A stretch of 64,000 nucleotides of DNA from Procambarus clarkii (Eukaryota; Arthropoda; Malacostraca; Decapoda; Cambaridae). Below, piece by piece: positions 11,143-25,585 of the stretch. The position numbers and the translations under genes were made by a program. Numbering within the stretch: the first letter of the stretch is position 1; every line of letters begins with the position of its first letter. The notes beneath the pieces are model-generated. The model saw only the letters and a list, made by a program, of their open reading frames with translations. It did not search any database and had not been told where the DNA came from. The stretch covers positions 342,042 to 406,041 of the forward strand of contig NC_091220.1 of the NCBI RefSeq assembly GCF_040958095.1. The letters are read 5' to 3'.

Positions 11143-13123
11143 TATTATATACTGTGGGTTGGTTGGTGTTGTCGTCGTTGATCCTTCTCTATGGACAACC
11201 CAACCCACAACTCGGCAGAGTGCTTATACTAGGAGATCACCCTTGGCGCTTCTGGCTCTTGGAGAGGGGCTCAACGTCACACGTTTAGGGGATGCGGCTC
11301 CAACACTTAGCCTCGTTGTCACGTGCACACACCCACTCGAGCCGCTGTGACTCCCCACTCTCTCCTTATGAGATATGATCTCCTCAATCCCCTATGACTT
11401 ACTAGTATTACCTCCTACCCTGTCCACAGCAGTGGTTCTTGGTTCTTTCTCTCTCTCTCTCCTTCTTTACTACCTCCTGGGAAGCCTCACTAGGACAAGG
11501 GCAAAACACCAGCAAATTGTGACACATTTACTGAACAAAGCACATACACGATACATACACACATATAACAATAATGAATCCTATACTCTATAATATCACA
11601 ATCAGGTTGCACTCCAACACCATCAGAACTCTATTATCAGCTTATCAAGTGGTATCCTACCTCCTGGTTCACCACCTGATACTATTAACCTCCTCAAGTT
11701 GATGAAGCCTACATGCACTGTTGCACTATCAGCAAGATAATGTATATATAGAAAACCGGCATTTGAATGCAATAACATATATCAGTATAAATGTTCATTG
11801 ATACTTCAGTATAAAAAAACTCCTTGACGCAAGAATGCCAACATTCACTCACCTCTCACTGCGTCTTGCACGCTACTGACAGCCAAACACTATCAACTCC
11901 CTATAAGTAATCCACCAGAACTTCCCCTTCCACCTCTGGAAGTTCACAACCCTAATATCCTTAGGTTCTGCCGGGCTTCACTACCAGGATCCTCTGCAGC
12001 TCCTCCAGGCTGCTATCATGAAGTTTCCTTGTGCAACTACGGTGCTTCACCCTTCTGTTAGGTTCTTCCACAGCTCTCTTGGCTGCTACACCACCTCTAC
12101 AGAAACACGTGACACTCCTCTTCACTGCTGCTTCTCCTCACAGCTCGAGGTCCTCTGCTTCACTACCTTGGAGTCTCATCAGCTACTTCCTCTGCTGGCT
12201 TCGAAGTTCTCAGCAACTTCTTCCCCAAAGACAAACCTGCAACCCATCGACGTTCCAATAAAATGTTCCCCTTTAACACATAAACAAAAATAACCACACA
12301 ATATGCTTGCCTCAAACCTCTATCTGTCCTCTACATACAGTGAGAGTGGACTCCCCCGTTTTGGGCGGGTCCATACTCCACCTCGCCTGGCGGCGGCGTC
12401 CTCACTCGCTGGGAGGGTCTTCCTCCATCCGGAGCCGGCTCCCTCAGTCGTCCGCCAGCGCTCAGAGAGGACGGACGTCGCTCCGTGTTCCTCCCTCTTC
12501 ACTCTCCTATTTCAGGCCTTCTGCCTTATTAAAACATGTCTAACTTATAAATAAACATCGCTACTGTCGCTGGGCACACGACCAACTACAATGCAATCAC
12601 TATGAACTGGCGTATATCGTGCTTACCACAGATTAACTGGTCGAGGGCGCTTTTCCTCTGACGGCGCCTGGTCAGGGCGCTCCACACAGCCCACAATAAT
12701 GCTTCTGGGCGATTTAATATCTGCTCGTCGACCAGGACTTGAGACCACAACGTTCCCAGCTCGATTCCACAGCTGGTACGTCCGCACACTTCTCTTCTCT
12801 GCGAGATATATCACTAGGGGTTCCCTTCTGGCGGGAGCTCAAACGGAGCGCGGCTTCCCCCTGCGATGTCTGGCACTCAAGTGAGGTCAAGGTCCTCCAG
12901 AAGCGAGCCTCAAGCCTCCAGCAAAATGTCCACATCTCCTAGCCAGTCATTTATCTATTTTCTTCTGCATTGCCCATAATCTCAAACTGTTACACATATC
13001 CAACCAACTATTTTACATATGCGTTATCACCTCAATACTTGCTAGACCTTCTAGTTAGGTCAGGCTTGCTGAATAACTCTCAAGAAGGGAGACTCGTTTC
13101 TCCTGCAGGCTGAGATCATAACA
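11143..13123 (-). repeat. 5' LTR of element A
   Basis: A 1981-bp direct repeat of 5811-7793. It starts TGTTATGATCTC on the minus strand at 13123 and ends GTATATAATA at 11143, next to the primer-binding site. It differs from the 3' LTR by G for A at 11882 and by lacking AG near the inner end. It contains the same CT/GA run (about 11446-11465) and TATATATA stretch (about 11743-11750). It should hold the promoter, but no transcription start can be fixed by eye. Confidence 0.93.
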
Positions 13124-13127
13124 TTAT
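13124..13127. repeat. Target-site duplication TTAT, right of element A
   Basis: Partner of the TTAT at 5807-5810. The satellite resumes here in phase with the monomer interrupted at 5810. Confidence 0.8.
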
Positions 13128-13790
13128 CTAATCAATTATTTGTTTGCATCATTTTTATCGTATATATATGAATTAAAACCCATGGACTGAAAATTCACAA
13201 AAACGTGGAAAACGGCAAAATATTGCCTAACTCGATGATATTTTGTTTAAATCACATGAAGGAAAAGGAGATGATAAACGTCAAAATATTGCTATATTCG
13301 ATGATTTTTCGTACGAAACAAAATGCAAGAAAACTTGCTTAAAATGCAATATTATGCGAAATTCTGAGATTTGAAGGCCAAATCACATATCGTGATACTA
13401 CATGAAATAGTATCGAAATATTGGTAAAAATGAATATATTTACGTAATATCAAACTACATGAAAAACGTGAAAAGTCACTATATAACCATATTTGAGGAT
13501 TTTAACTTCAAATCATAGAGCGAGGTTTCGTATTATTTAGATCCAAGAAAAGACATATGACAACGTTGTTTCCAATACAAATGATAAAAAACAATGTGTT
13601 TTCATTAGAATTAACTATAATGTTCTTGATTTTCCGTTTATATTAACGATGGAAGATGTACACGTAAAACCGCTCTAATCCGGCTGAAACGTCGATATAT
13701 GCAATAAAAACAGAACTTCTCCCCTTTTCAATATCTTACTCAGTATTTTAACGAGAAACAAATAGATGATTGAAAATGAAGTATTTAAGG

Positions 13791-13842
13791 TTAATCAATT
13801 ATGATTAATCAATTAATCAATTAATCAATTCTAATCAATTAT
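13791..13842 (+). repeat. Local TTAATCAA expansion, copy 1
   Basis: Where other monomers read AAGGTTATTATCTAATCAATTATG, this one has several tandem ATTAATCA-type octamers, adding about 33 bp. The same expansion is found at 17064-17115. Confidence 0.85.
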
Positions 13843-16800
13843 GTGTTTGCATCATTTTTATCGTATATATATATGAATTAATACCCATGGACTGAAAATT
13901 CACAAAAACGTGGAAAACGGCAAAATATTGCCTAATTCGATGATATTTTGTTTAAATCACATGAAGGAAAAGGAGATGATAAACGTCAAAATATTGCTAT
14001 ATTCGATGATTTTTCGTACGAAACAAAATGCAAGAAAACTTGCTTAAAATGCAATATTATGCGAAATTCTGAGATTTCAAGGCCAAATCACATATCGTGA
14101 TACTACATGAAATAGTATCGAAATATTGGTAAAAATGAATATATTTACGTAATATCAAACTACATGAAAAACGTGAAAAAAGTCACTATATAACCATATT
14201 TGAGGATTTTAACTTCAAATCATAGAGCGAGGTTTCGTATTATTTAGATCCAAGAAAAGACATATGACAATGTTGTTTCCAATACAAATGATAAAAAACA
14301 ATGTGTTTTCATTAGAATTAACTATAATGTTCTTGATTTTCCGTTTATATTAACGATGGAAGATGTACACGTAAAACCGCTCTAATCCGGCTGAAACGTC
14401 GATATATGCAATAAAAACCGAACTTCTCCCCTTTTCAATATCTTACTCAGTATTTTAACGAGAAACAAATAGATGATTGAAAATGAAGTATTTAAGGTTA
14501 TTATCTAATCAATTATGTGTTTGCATCATTTTTATCGTATATATATGAATTAAAACCCATGGACTGAAAATTCACAAAAACGTGGAAAACGGCAAAATAT
14601 TGCCTAATTCGATGATATTTTGTTTAAATCACATGAAGGAAAAGGAGATGATAAACGTCAAAATATTGCTATATTCGATGATTTTTCGTACGAAACAAAA
14701 TGCAAGAAAACTTGCTTAAAATGCAATATTATGCGAAATTCTGAGATTTGAAGGCCAAATCACATATCGTGATACTACATGAAATAGTATCGAAATATTG
14801 GTAAAAATGAATATATATACGTAATATCAAACTACATGAAAAACGTGAAAAGTCACTATATAACCATATTTGAGGATTTTAACTTCAAATCATAGAGCGA
14901 GGTTTCGTATTATTTAGATCCAAGAAAAGACATATGACAACGTTGTTTCCAATACAAATGATAAAAAACAATGTGTTTTCATTAGAATTAACTATAATGT
15001 TCTTGATTTTCCGTTTATATTAACGATGGAAGATGTACACGTAAAACCGCTCTAATCCGGCTGAAACGTCGATATATGCAATAAAAACAGAACTTCTCCC
15101 CTTTTCAATATCTTACTCAGTATTTTAACGAGAAACAAATAGATGATTGAAAATGAAGTATTTAAGGTTATTATCTAATCAATTATGTGTTTGCATCATT
15201 TTTATCGTATATATATATGAATTAATACCCATGGACTGAAAATTCACAAAAACGTGGAAAACGGCAAAATATTGCCTAATTCGATGATATTTTGTTTAAA
15301 TCACATGAAGGAAAAGGAGATGATAAACGTCAAAATATTGCTATATTCGATGATTTTTCGTACGAAACAAAATGCAAGAAAACTTGCTTAAAATGCAATA
15401 TTATGCGAAATTCTGAGATTTGAAGGCCAAATCACATATCGTGATACTACATGAAATAGTATCGAAATATTGGTAAAAATGAATATATTTACGTAATATC
15501 AAACTACATGAAAAACGTGAAAAAGTCACTATATAACCATATTTGAGGATTTTAACTTCAAATCATAGAGCGAGGTTTCGTATTATTTAGATCCAAGAAA
15601 AGACATATGACAATGTTGTATCCAATACAAATGATAAAAAACAATGTGTTTTCATTAGAATTAACTATAATGTTCTTGATTTTCCGTTTATATTAACGAT
15701 GATTGAAAATGAAGTATTTAAGGTTATTATCTAATCAATTATGTGTTTGCATCATTTTTATCGTATATATATGAATTAAAACCCATGGACTGAAAATTCA
15801 CAAAAACGTGGAAAACGGCAAAATATTGCCTAATTCGATGATATTTTGTTTAAATCACATGAAGGAAAAGGAGATGATAAACGTCAAAATATTGCTATAT
15901 TCGATGATTTTTCGTACGAAACAAAATGCAAGAAAACTTGCTTAAAATGCAATATTATGCGAAATTCTGAGATTTGAAGGCCAAATCACATATCGTAATA
16001 CTACATGAAATAGTATCGAAATATTGGTAAAAATGAATATATTTACGTAATATCAAACTACATGAAAAACGTGAAAAGTCACTATATAACCATATTTGAG
16101 GATTTTAACTTCAAATCATAGAGCGAGGTTTCGTATTATTTAGATCCAAGAAAAGACATATGACAACGTTGTTTCCAATACAAATGATAAAAAACAATGT
16201 GTTTTCATTAGAATTAACTATAATGTTCTTGATTTTCCGTTTATATTAACGATGGAAGATGTACACGTAAAACCGCTCTAATCCGGCTGAAACGTCGATA
16301 TATGCAATAAAAACCGAACTTCTCCCCTTTTCAATATCTTACTCAGTATTTTAACGAGAAACAAATAGATGATTGAAAATGAAGTATTTAAGGTTATTAT
16401 CTAATCAATTATGTGTTTGCATAATTTTTATCGTATATATATGAATTAAAACCCATGGACAGAAAATTCACAAAAACGTGGAAAACGGCAAAATATTGCC
16501 TAATTCGATGATATTTTGTTTAAATCACATGAAGGAAAAGGAGATGATAAACGTCAAAATATTGCTATATTCGATGATTTTTCGTACGAAACAAAATGCA
16601 AGAAAACTTGCTTAAAATGCAATATTATGCGAAATTCTGAGATTTGAAGGCCAAATCACATATCGTGATACTACATGAAATAGTATCGAAATATTGGTAA
16701 AAATGAATATATTTACGTAATATCAAACTACATGAAAAACGTGAAAAGTCACTATATAACCATATTTGAGGATTTTAACTTCAAATCATAGAGCGAGGTT

Positions 16801-17063
16801 TCGTATTATTTAGATCCAAGAAAAGACATATGACAACGTTGTTTCCAATACAAATGATAAAAAACAATGTGTTTTCATTAGAATTAACTATAATGTTCTT
16901 GATTTTCCGTTTATATTAACGATGGAAGATGTACACGTAAAACCGCTCTAATCCGGCTGAAACGTCGATATATGCAATAAAAACAGAACTTCTCCCCTTT
17001 TCAATATCTTACTCAGTATTTTAACGAGAAACAAATAGATGATTGAAAATGAAGTATTTAAGG
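13791..17063 (+). repeat. 3273-bp higher-order repeat, copy 1 (about 5 monomers)
   Basis: This block recurs at 17064 with a set of private markers at a constant offset of 3273-3274 bp: the ATTAATCA expansion (13791/17064), ATATATATAC for ATATATTTAC (14811/18084), GTTGTATCC for GTTGTTTCC (15615/18889), a 117-bp deletion between two GATG direct repeats (near 15700/18974) and TCGTAATAC for TCGTGATAC (15993/19267). Five monomers plus 33 bp minus 117 bp give about the observed length. Confidence 0.88.
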
Positions 17064-17115
17064 TTAATCAATTATGATTAATCAATTAATCAATTAATCA
17101 ATTCTAATCAATTAT
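17064..17115 (+). repeat. Local TTAATCAA expansion, copy 2
   Basis: Same expansion as at 13791-13842, 3273 bp downstream, marking the second copy of the higher-order unit. Confidence 0.85.
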
Positions 17116-20100
17116 GTGTTTGCATCATTTTTATCGTATATATATATGAATTAATACCCATGGACTGAAAATTCACAAAAACGTGGAAAACGGCAAAATA
17201 TTGCCTAATTCGATGATATTTTGTTTAAATCACATGAAGGAAAAGGAGATGATAAACGTCAAAATATTGCTATATTCGATGATTTTTCGTACGAAACAAA
17301 ATGCAAGAAAACTTGCTTAAAATGCAATATTATGCGAAATTCTGAGATTTCAAGGCCAAATCACATATCGTGATACTACATGAAATAGTATCGAAATATT
17401 GGTAAAAATGAATATATTTACGTAATATCAAACTACATGAAAAACGTGAAAAAAGTCACTATATAACCATATTTGAGGATTTTAACTTCAAATCATAGAG
17501 CGAGGTTTCGTATTATTTAGATCCAAGAAAAGACATATGACAATGTTGTTTCCAATACAAATGATAAAAAACAATGTGTTTTCATTAGAATTAACTATAA
17601 TGTTCTTGATTTTCCGTTTATATTAACGATGGAAGATGTACACGTAAAACCGCTCTAATCCGGCTGAAACGTCGATATATGCAATAAAAACCGAACTTCT
17701 CCCCTTTTCAATATCTTACTCAGTATTTTAACGAGAAACAAATAGATGATTGAAAATGAAGTATTTAAGGTTATTATCTAATCAATTATGTGTTTGCATC
17801 ATTTTTATCGTATATATATGAATTAAAACCCATGGACTGAAAATTCACAAAAACGTGGAAAACGGCAAAATATTGCCTAATTCGATGATATTTTGTTTAA
17901 ATCACATGAAGGAAAAGGAGATGATAAACGTCAAAATATTGCTATATTCGATGATTTTTCGTACGAAACAAAATGCAAGAAAACTTGCTTAAAATGCAAT
18001 ATTATGCGAAATTCTGAGATTTGAAGGCCAAATCACATATCGTGATACTACATGAAATAGTATCGAAATATTGGTAAAAATGAATATATATACGTAATAT
18101 CAAACTACATGAAAAACGTGAAAAGTCACTATATAACCATATTTGAGGATTTTAACTTCAAATCATAGAGCGAGGTTTCGTATTATTTAGATCCAAGAAA
18201 AGACATATGACAACGTTGTTTCCAATACAAATGATAAAAAACAATGTGTTTTCATTAGAATTAACTATAATGTTCTTGATTTTCCGTTTATATTAACGAT
18301 GGAAGATGTACACGTAAAACCGCTCTAATCCGGCTGAAACGTCGATATATGCAATAAAAACAGAACTTCTCCCCTTTTCAATATCTTACTCAGTATTTTA
18401 ACGAGAAACAAATAGATGATTGAAAATGAAGTATTTAAGGTTATTATCTAATCAATTATGTGTTTGCATCATTTTTATCGTATATATATATGAATTAATA
18501 CCCATGGACTGAAAATTCACAAAAACGTGGAAAACGGCAAAATATTGCCTAATTCGATGATATTTTGTTTAAATCACATGAAGGAAAAGGAGATGATAAA
18601 CGTCAAAATATTGCTATATTCGATGATTTTTCGTACGAAACAAAATGCAAGAAAACTTGCTTAAAATGCAATATTATGCGAAATTCTGAGATTTGAAGGC
18701 CAAATCACATATCGTGATACTACATGAAATAGTATCGAAATATTGGTAAAAATGAATATATTTACGTAATATCAAACTACATGAAAAACGTGAAAAAAGT
18801 CACTATATAACCATATTTGAGGATTTTAACTTCAAATCATAGAGCGAGGTTTCGTATTATTTAGATCCAAGAAAAGACATATGACAATGTTGTATCCAAT
18901 ACAAATGATAAAAAACAATGTGTTTTCATTAGAATTAACTATAATGTTCTTGATTTTCCGTTTATATTAACGATGATTGAAAATGAAGTATTTAAGGTTA
19001 TTATCTAATCAATTATGTGTTTGCATCATTTTTATCGTATATATATGAATTAAAACCCATGGACTGAAAATTCACAAAAACGTGGAAAACGGCAAAATAT
19101 TGCCTAATTCGATGATATTTTGTTTAAATCACATGAAGGAAAAGGAGATGATAAACGTCAAAATATTGCTATATTCGATGATTTTTCGTACGAAACAAAA
19201 TGCAAGAAAACTTGCTTAAAATGCAATATTATGCGAAATTCTGAGATTTGAAGGCCAAATCACATATCGTAATACTACATGAAATAGTATCGAAATATTG
19301 GTAAAAATGAATATATTTACGTAATATCAAACTACATGAAAAACGTGAAAAGTCACTATATAACCATATTTGAGGATTTTAACTTCAAATCATAGAGCGA
19401 GGTTTCGTATTATTTAGATCCAAGAAAAGACATATGACAACGTTGTTTCCAATACAAATGATAAAAAACAATGTGTTTTCATTAGAATTAACTATAATGT
19501 TCTTGATTTTCCGTTTATATTAACGATGGAAGATGTACACGTAAAACCGCTCTAATCCGGCTGAAACGTCGATATATGCAATAAAAACCGAACTTCTCCC
19601 CTTTTCAATATCTTACTCAGTATTTTAACGAGAAACAAATAGATGATTGAAAATGAAGTATTTAAGGTTATTATCTAATCAATTATGTGTTTGCATAATT
19701 TTTATCGTATATATATGAATTAAAACCCATGGACAGAAAATTCACAAAAACGTGTAAAACGGCAAAATATTGCCTAATTCGATGATATTTTGTTTAAATC
19801 ACATGAAGGAAAAGGAGATGATAAACGTCAAAATATTGCTATATTCGATGATTTTTCGTACGAAACAAAATGCAAGAAAACTTGCTTAAAATGCAATATT
19901 ATGCGAAATTCTGAGATTTCAAGGCCAAATCACATATCGTGATACTACATGAAATAGTATCGAAATATTGGTAAAAATGAATATATTTACGTAATATCAA
20001 ACTACATGAAAAACGTGCAAAAAAGTCACTATATAACCATATTTGAGGATTTTAACTTCAAATCATAGAGCGAGGTTTCGTATTATTTAGATCCAAGAAA

Positions 20101-20336
20101 AGACATATGACAATGTTGTTTCCAATACAAATGATAAAAAACAATGTGTTTTCATTAGAATTAACTATAATGTTCTTGATTTTCCGTTTATATTATCGAT
20201 GGAAGATGTACACGTAAAACCGCTCTAATCCGGCTGAAACGTCGATATATGCAATAAAAACCGAACTTCTCCCCTTATCAATATCTTACTCAGTATTTTA
20301 ACGAGAAACAAATAGATGATTGAAAATGAAGTATTT
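17064..20336 (+). repeat. 3273-bp higher-order repeat, copy 2
   Basis: Carries all five private markers of copy 1 at the same spacing, with a one-base offset after an A-run length change (GAAAAAGTC versus GAAAAAAGTC). Similarity to copy 1 weakens after about 19910, where ATTTCAAGG replaces ATTTGAAGG, so the true end of the duplicated block probably lies near there. Confidence 0.8.
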
Positions 20337-20770
20337 AAGGTTATTATCTAATCAATTATGTGTTTCCATCATTTTTATCGTATATATATATGAATTAATA
20401 CCCATGGACGGAAAATTCACAAAAACGTGGAAAACGGCAAAATATTGCCTAATTCGATGATATTTTGTTTAAATCACATGAAGGAAAAGGAGATGATAAA
20501 CGTCAAAATATTGCTATATTCGATGATTTTTCGTACGAAACAGAATGCAAGAAAACTTGCTTAAAATGCAATATTATGCGAAATTCTGAGATTTGAAGGC
20601 CAAATCACATATCGTGATACTACATGAAACTAGTATCGAAATATTGGTAAAAATGAATATATTTACGTAATATCAAACTACATGAAAAACGTGAAAAAGT
20701 CACTATATAACCATATTTGAGGATTTTAACTTCAAATCATAGAGCGAGGTTTCGTATTATTTAGATCCAA

Positions 20771-20810
20771 GAAATGACAATGATATGACAGAAATGATAT
20801 GACAATGTTG
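20771..20810 (+). repeat. Irregular monomer segment sharing the junction string of the 133-bp unit
   Basis: In place of AAGAAAAGACATATGACAATG the monomer has GAAATGACAATGATATGA, then ACAG and a second GAAATGATATGACAATG: a small local duplication. The same first string marks the 133-bp truncated unit at 2741. The preceding monomers at both sites also share TTATCGATGG (2167 and 20195) and ACAGAATGC, so the two regions are related. Confidence 0.75.
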
Positions 20811-21357
20811 TTTCCAATACAAATGATAAAAAACAATGTGTTTTCATTAGAATTAACTATAATGTTCTTGATTTTCCGTTTATATTAACGATGGAAGATG
20901 TACACGTAAAACCGCTCTAATCCGGCTGAAACGTCGATATATGCAATAAAAACCGAACTTCTCCCCTTTTCAATATCTTACTCAGTATTTTAACGAGAAA
21001 CAAATAGATGATTGAAAATGAAGTATTTAAGGTTATTATCTAATCAATTATGTGTTTGCATCATTTTTATCGTATATATATGAATTAAAACCCATGGACT
21101 GAAAATTCACAAAAACGTGGAAAACGGCAAAATATTGCCTAATTCGATGATATTTTGTTTAAATCACATGAAGGAAAAGGAGATGATAAACGTCAAAATA
21201 TTGCTATATTCGATGATTTTTCGTACGAAACAAAATGCAAGAAAACTTGCTTAAAATGCAATATTATGCGAAATTCTGAGATTTGAAGGCCAAATCACAT
21301 ATCGTGATACTACATGAAATAGTATCGAAATATTGGTAAAAATGAATATATTTACGT

Positions 21358-24043
21358 AATATGAACTACATGAAAACGTGAAAAAAGTCACTATATAACC
21401 ATATTTGAGGATTTTAACTTCAAATCATAGAGCGAGGTTGCGTATTATTTAGATCCAAGAAAAGACATATGACAATGTTGTTTCCAATACAAATGATAAA
21501 AAACAATGTGTTTTCATTAGAATTAACTATAATGTTCTTGATTTTCCGTTTATATTAACGATGGAAGATGTACACGTAAAACCGCTCTAATCCGGCTGAA
21601 ACGTCGATATATGCAATAAAAACCGAACTTCTCCCCTTTTCAATATCTTACTCAGTATTTTAACGAGAAACAAATAGATGATTGAAAATGAAGTATTTAA
21701 GGTTATTATCTAATCAATTATGTGTTTGCATCATTTTTATCGTATATATATGAATTAAAACCCATGGACTGAAAATTCACAAAAACGTGGAAAACGGCAA
21801 AATATTGCCTAATTCGATGATATTTTGTTTAAATCACATGAAGGAAAAGGAGGTGATAAACGTCAAAATATTGCTATATTCGATGATTTTTCGTACGAAA
21901 CAAAATGCAAGAAAACTTGCTTAAAATGCAATATTATGCGAAATTCTGAGATTTGAAGGCCAAATCACATATCGTGATACTACATGAAATAGTATCGAAA
22001 TATTGGTAAAAATGAATATATTTACGTAATATCAAACTACATGAAAAACGTGAAAAAGTCACTATATAACCATATTTGAGGATTTTAACTTCAAATCATA
22101 GAGCGAGGTTTCGTATTATTTAGATCCAAGAAAAGACATATGACAACGTTGTTTCCAATACAAATGATAAAAAACAATGTGTTTTCATTAGAATTAACTA
22201 TAATGTTCTTGATTTTCCGTTTATATTAACGATGGAAGATGTACACGTAAAACCGCTCTAATCCGGCTGAAACGTCGATATATGCAATAAAAACAGAACT
22301 TCTCCCCTTTTCAATATCTTACTCAGTATTTTAACGAGAAACAAATAGATGATTGAAAATGAAGTATTTAAGGTTATTATCTAATCAATTATGTGTTTGC
22401 ATCATTTTTATCGTATATATATATGAATTAATACCCATGGACTGAAAATTCACAAAAACGTGGAAAACGGCAAAATATTGCCTAATTCGATGATATTTTG
22501 TTTAAATCACATGAAGGAAAAGGAGATGATAAACGTCAAAATATTGCTATATTCGATGATTTTTCGTACGAAACAAAATGCAAGAAAACTTGCTTAAAAT
22601 GCAATATTATGCGAAATTCTGAGATTTGAAGGCCAAATCACATATCGTGATACTACATGAAATAGTATCGAAATATTGGTAAAAATGAATATATTTACGT
22701 AATATGAACTACATGAAAACGTGAAAAAAGTCACTATATAACCATATTTGAGGATTTTAACTTCAAATCATAGAGCGAGGTTGCGTATTATTTAGATCCA
22801 AGAAAAGACATATGACAATGTTGTTTCCAATACAAATGATAAAAAACAATGTGTTTTCATTAGAATTAACTATAATGTTCTTGATTTTCCGTTTATATTA
22901 ACGATGGAAGATGTACACGTAAAACCGCTCTAATCCGGCTGAAACGTCGATATATGCAATAAAAACCGAACTTCTCCCCTTTTCAATATCTTACTCAGTA
23001 TTTTAACGAGAAACAAATAGATGATTGAAAATGAAGTATTTAAGGTTATTATCTAATCAATTATGTGTTTGCATCATTTTTATCGTATATATATGAATTA
23101 AAACCCATGGACTGAAAATTCACAAAAACGTGGAAAACGGCAAAATATTGCCTAATTCGATGATATTTTGTTTAAATCACATGAAGGAAAAGGAGGTGAT
23201 AAACGTCAAAATATTGCTATATTCGATGATTTTTCGTACGAAACAAAATGCAAGAAAACTTGCTTAAAATGCAATATTATGCGAAATTCTGAGATTTGAA
23301 GGCCAAATCACATATCGTGATACTACATGAAATAGTATCGAAATATTGGTAAAAATGAATATATTTACGTAATATCAAACTACATGAAAAACGTGAAAAG
23401 TCACTATATAACCATATTTGAGGATTTTAACTTCAAATCATAGAGCGAGGTTTCGTATTATTTAGATCCAAGAAAAGACATATGACAACGTTGTTTCCAA
23501 TACAAATGATAAAAAACAATGTGTTTTCATTAGAATTAACTATAATGTTCTTGATTTTCCGTTTATATTAACGATGGAAGATGTACACGTAAAACCGCTC
23601 TAATCCGGCTGAAACGTCGATATATGCAATAAAAACAGAACTTCTCCCCTTTTCAATATCTTACTCAGTATTTTAACGAGAAACAAATAGATGATTGAAA
23701 ATGAAGTATTTAAGGTTATTATCTAATCAATTATGTGTTTGCATCATTTTTATCGTATATATATATGAATTAATACCCATGGACTGAAAATTCACAAAAA
23801 CGTGGAAAACGGCAAAATATTGCCTAATTCGATGATATTTTGTTTAAATCACATGAAGGAAAAGGAGATGATAAACGTCAAAATATTGCTATATTCGATG
23901 ATTTTTCGTACGAAACAAAATGCAAGAAAACTTGCTTAAAATGCAATATTATGCGAAATTCTGAGATTTGAAGGCCAAATCACATATCGTGATACTACAT
24001 GAAATAGTATCGAAATATTGGTAAAAATGAATATATTTACGTA
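21358..24043 (+). repeat. 1343-bp (2-monomer) higher-order repeat, two copies
   Basis: Three private variants recur 1343 bp apart: AATATGAACT (21358/22701), GGTTGCGTATT (21436/22779) and AGGAGGTGATAAAC (21848/23191). The same AATATGAACT state appears again at 28746, 6045 bp (nine monomers) after the second copy, so the block was also copied at longer range. Confidence 0.82.
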
Positions 24044-25585
24044 ATATCAAACTACATGAAAAACGTGAAAAAAGTCACTATATAACCATATTTGAGGATT
24101 TTAACTTCAAATCATAGAGCGAGGTTTCGTATTATTTAGATCCAAGAAAAGACATATGACAATGTTGTTTCCAATACAAATGATAAAAAACAATGTGTTT
24201 TCATTAGAATTAACTATAATGTTCTTGATTTTCCGTTTATATTAACGATGGAAGATGTACACGTAAAACCGCTCTAATCCGGCTGAAACGTCGATATATG
24301 CAATAAAAACCGAACTTCTCCCCTTTTCAATATCTTACTCAGTATTTAAACGAGAAAGAAATAGATGATTGAAAATGAAGTATTTAAGGTTATTATCTAA
24401 TCAATTATGTGTTTGCATCATTTTTATCGTATATATATGAATTAAAACCCATGGACTGAAAATTCACAAAAACGTGGAAAACGGCAAAATATTGCCTAAT
24501 TCGATGATATTTTGTTTAAATCACATGAAGGAAAAGGAGATGATAAACGTCAAAATATTGCTATATTCGATGATTTTTCGTACGAAACAAAATGCAAGAA
24601 AACTTGCTTAAAATGCAATATTATGCGAAATTCTGAGATTTGAAGGCCAAATCACATATCGTGATACTACATGAAATAGTATCGAAATATTGGTAAAAAT
24701 GAATATATTTACGTAATATCAAACTACATGAAAAACGTGAAAAGTCACTATATAACCATATTTGAGGATTTTAACTTCAAATCATAGAGCGAGGTTTCGT
24801 ATTATTTAGATCCAAGAAAAGACATATGACAACGTTGTTTCCAATACAAATGATAAAAAACAATGTGTTTTCATTAGAATTAACTATAATGTTCTTGATT
24901 TTCCGTTTATATTAACGATGGAAGATGTACACGTAAAACCGCTCTAATCCGGCTGAAACGTCGATATATGCAATAAAAACAGAACTTCTCCCCTTTTCAA
25001 TATCTTACTCAGTATTTTAACGAGAAACAAATAGATGATTGAAAATGAAGTATTTAAGGTTATTATCTAATCAATTATGTGTTTGCATAATTTTTATCGT
25101 ATATATATGAATTAAAACCCATGGACAGAAAATTCACAAAAACGTGGAAAACGGCAAAATATTGCCTAATTCGATGATATTTTGTTTAAATCACATGAAG
25201 GAAAAGGAGATGATAAACGTCAAAATATTGCTATATTCGATGATTTTTCGTACGAAACAAAATGCAAGAAAACTTGCTTAAAATGCAATATTATGCGAAA
25301 TTCTGAGATTTCAAGGCCAAATCACATATCGTGATACTACATGAAATAGTATCGAAATATTGGTAAAAATGAATATATTTACGTAATATCAAACTACATG
25401 AAAAACGTGAAAAAAGTCACTATATAACCATATTTGAGGATTTTAACTTCAAATCATAGAGCGAGGTTTCGTATTATTTAGATCCAAGAAAAGACATATG
25501 ACAATGTTGTTTCCAATACAAATGATAAAAAACAATGTGTTTTCATTAGAATTAACTATAATGTTCTTGATTTTCCGTTTATATT

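Larger units (their letters stand above)
5811..13123 (-). mobile_element. Element A: full-length non-autonomous LTR retrotransposon (Gag-Pro only)
   Basis: A 7313-bp insertion in the satellite, minus strand. In transcription order: 5' LTR (13123-11143), primer-binding site (11139-11121), short leader, Gag-Pro ORF (11001-8065), short pol-like remnant (7922-7818), purine tract (7812-7794), 3' LTR (7793-5811). It is flanked by a TTAT duplication. No reverse transcriptase or integrase domain is visible in the 3.35-kb internal region, so movement would need proteins in trans. The two LTRs differ by one substitution (6552 versus 11882) and a 2-bp AG at the outer end of the 3' copy, so insertion was recent. 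The Gag, zinc knuckle and retropepsin place it among Ty3/gypsy-like (Metaviridae-type) elements; the clade is not certain. It differs from element C by scattered changes and an 81-bp LTR indel, defining a second subfamily. Confidence 0.92.
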
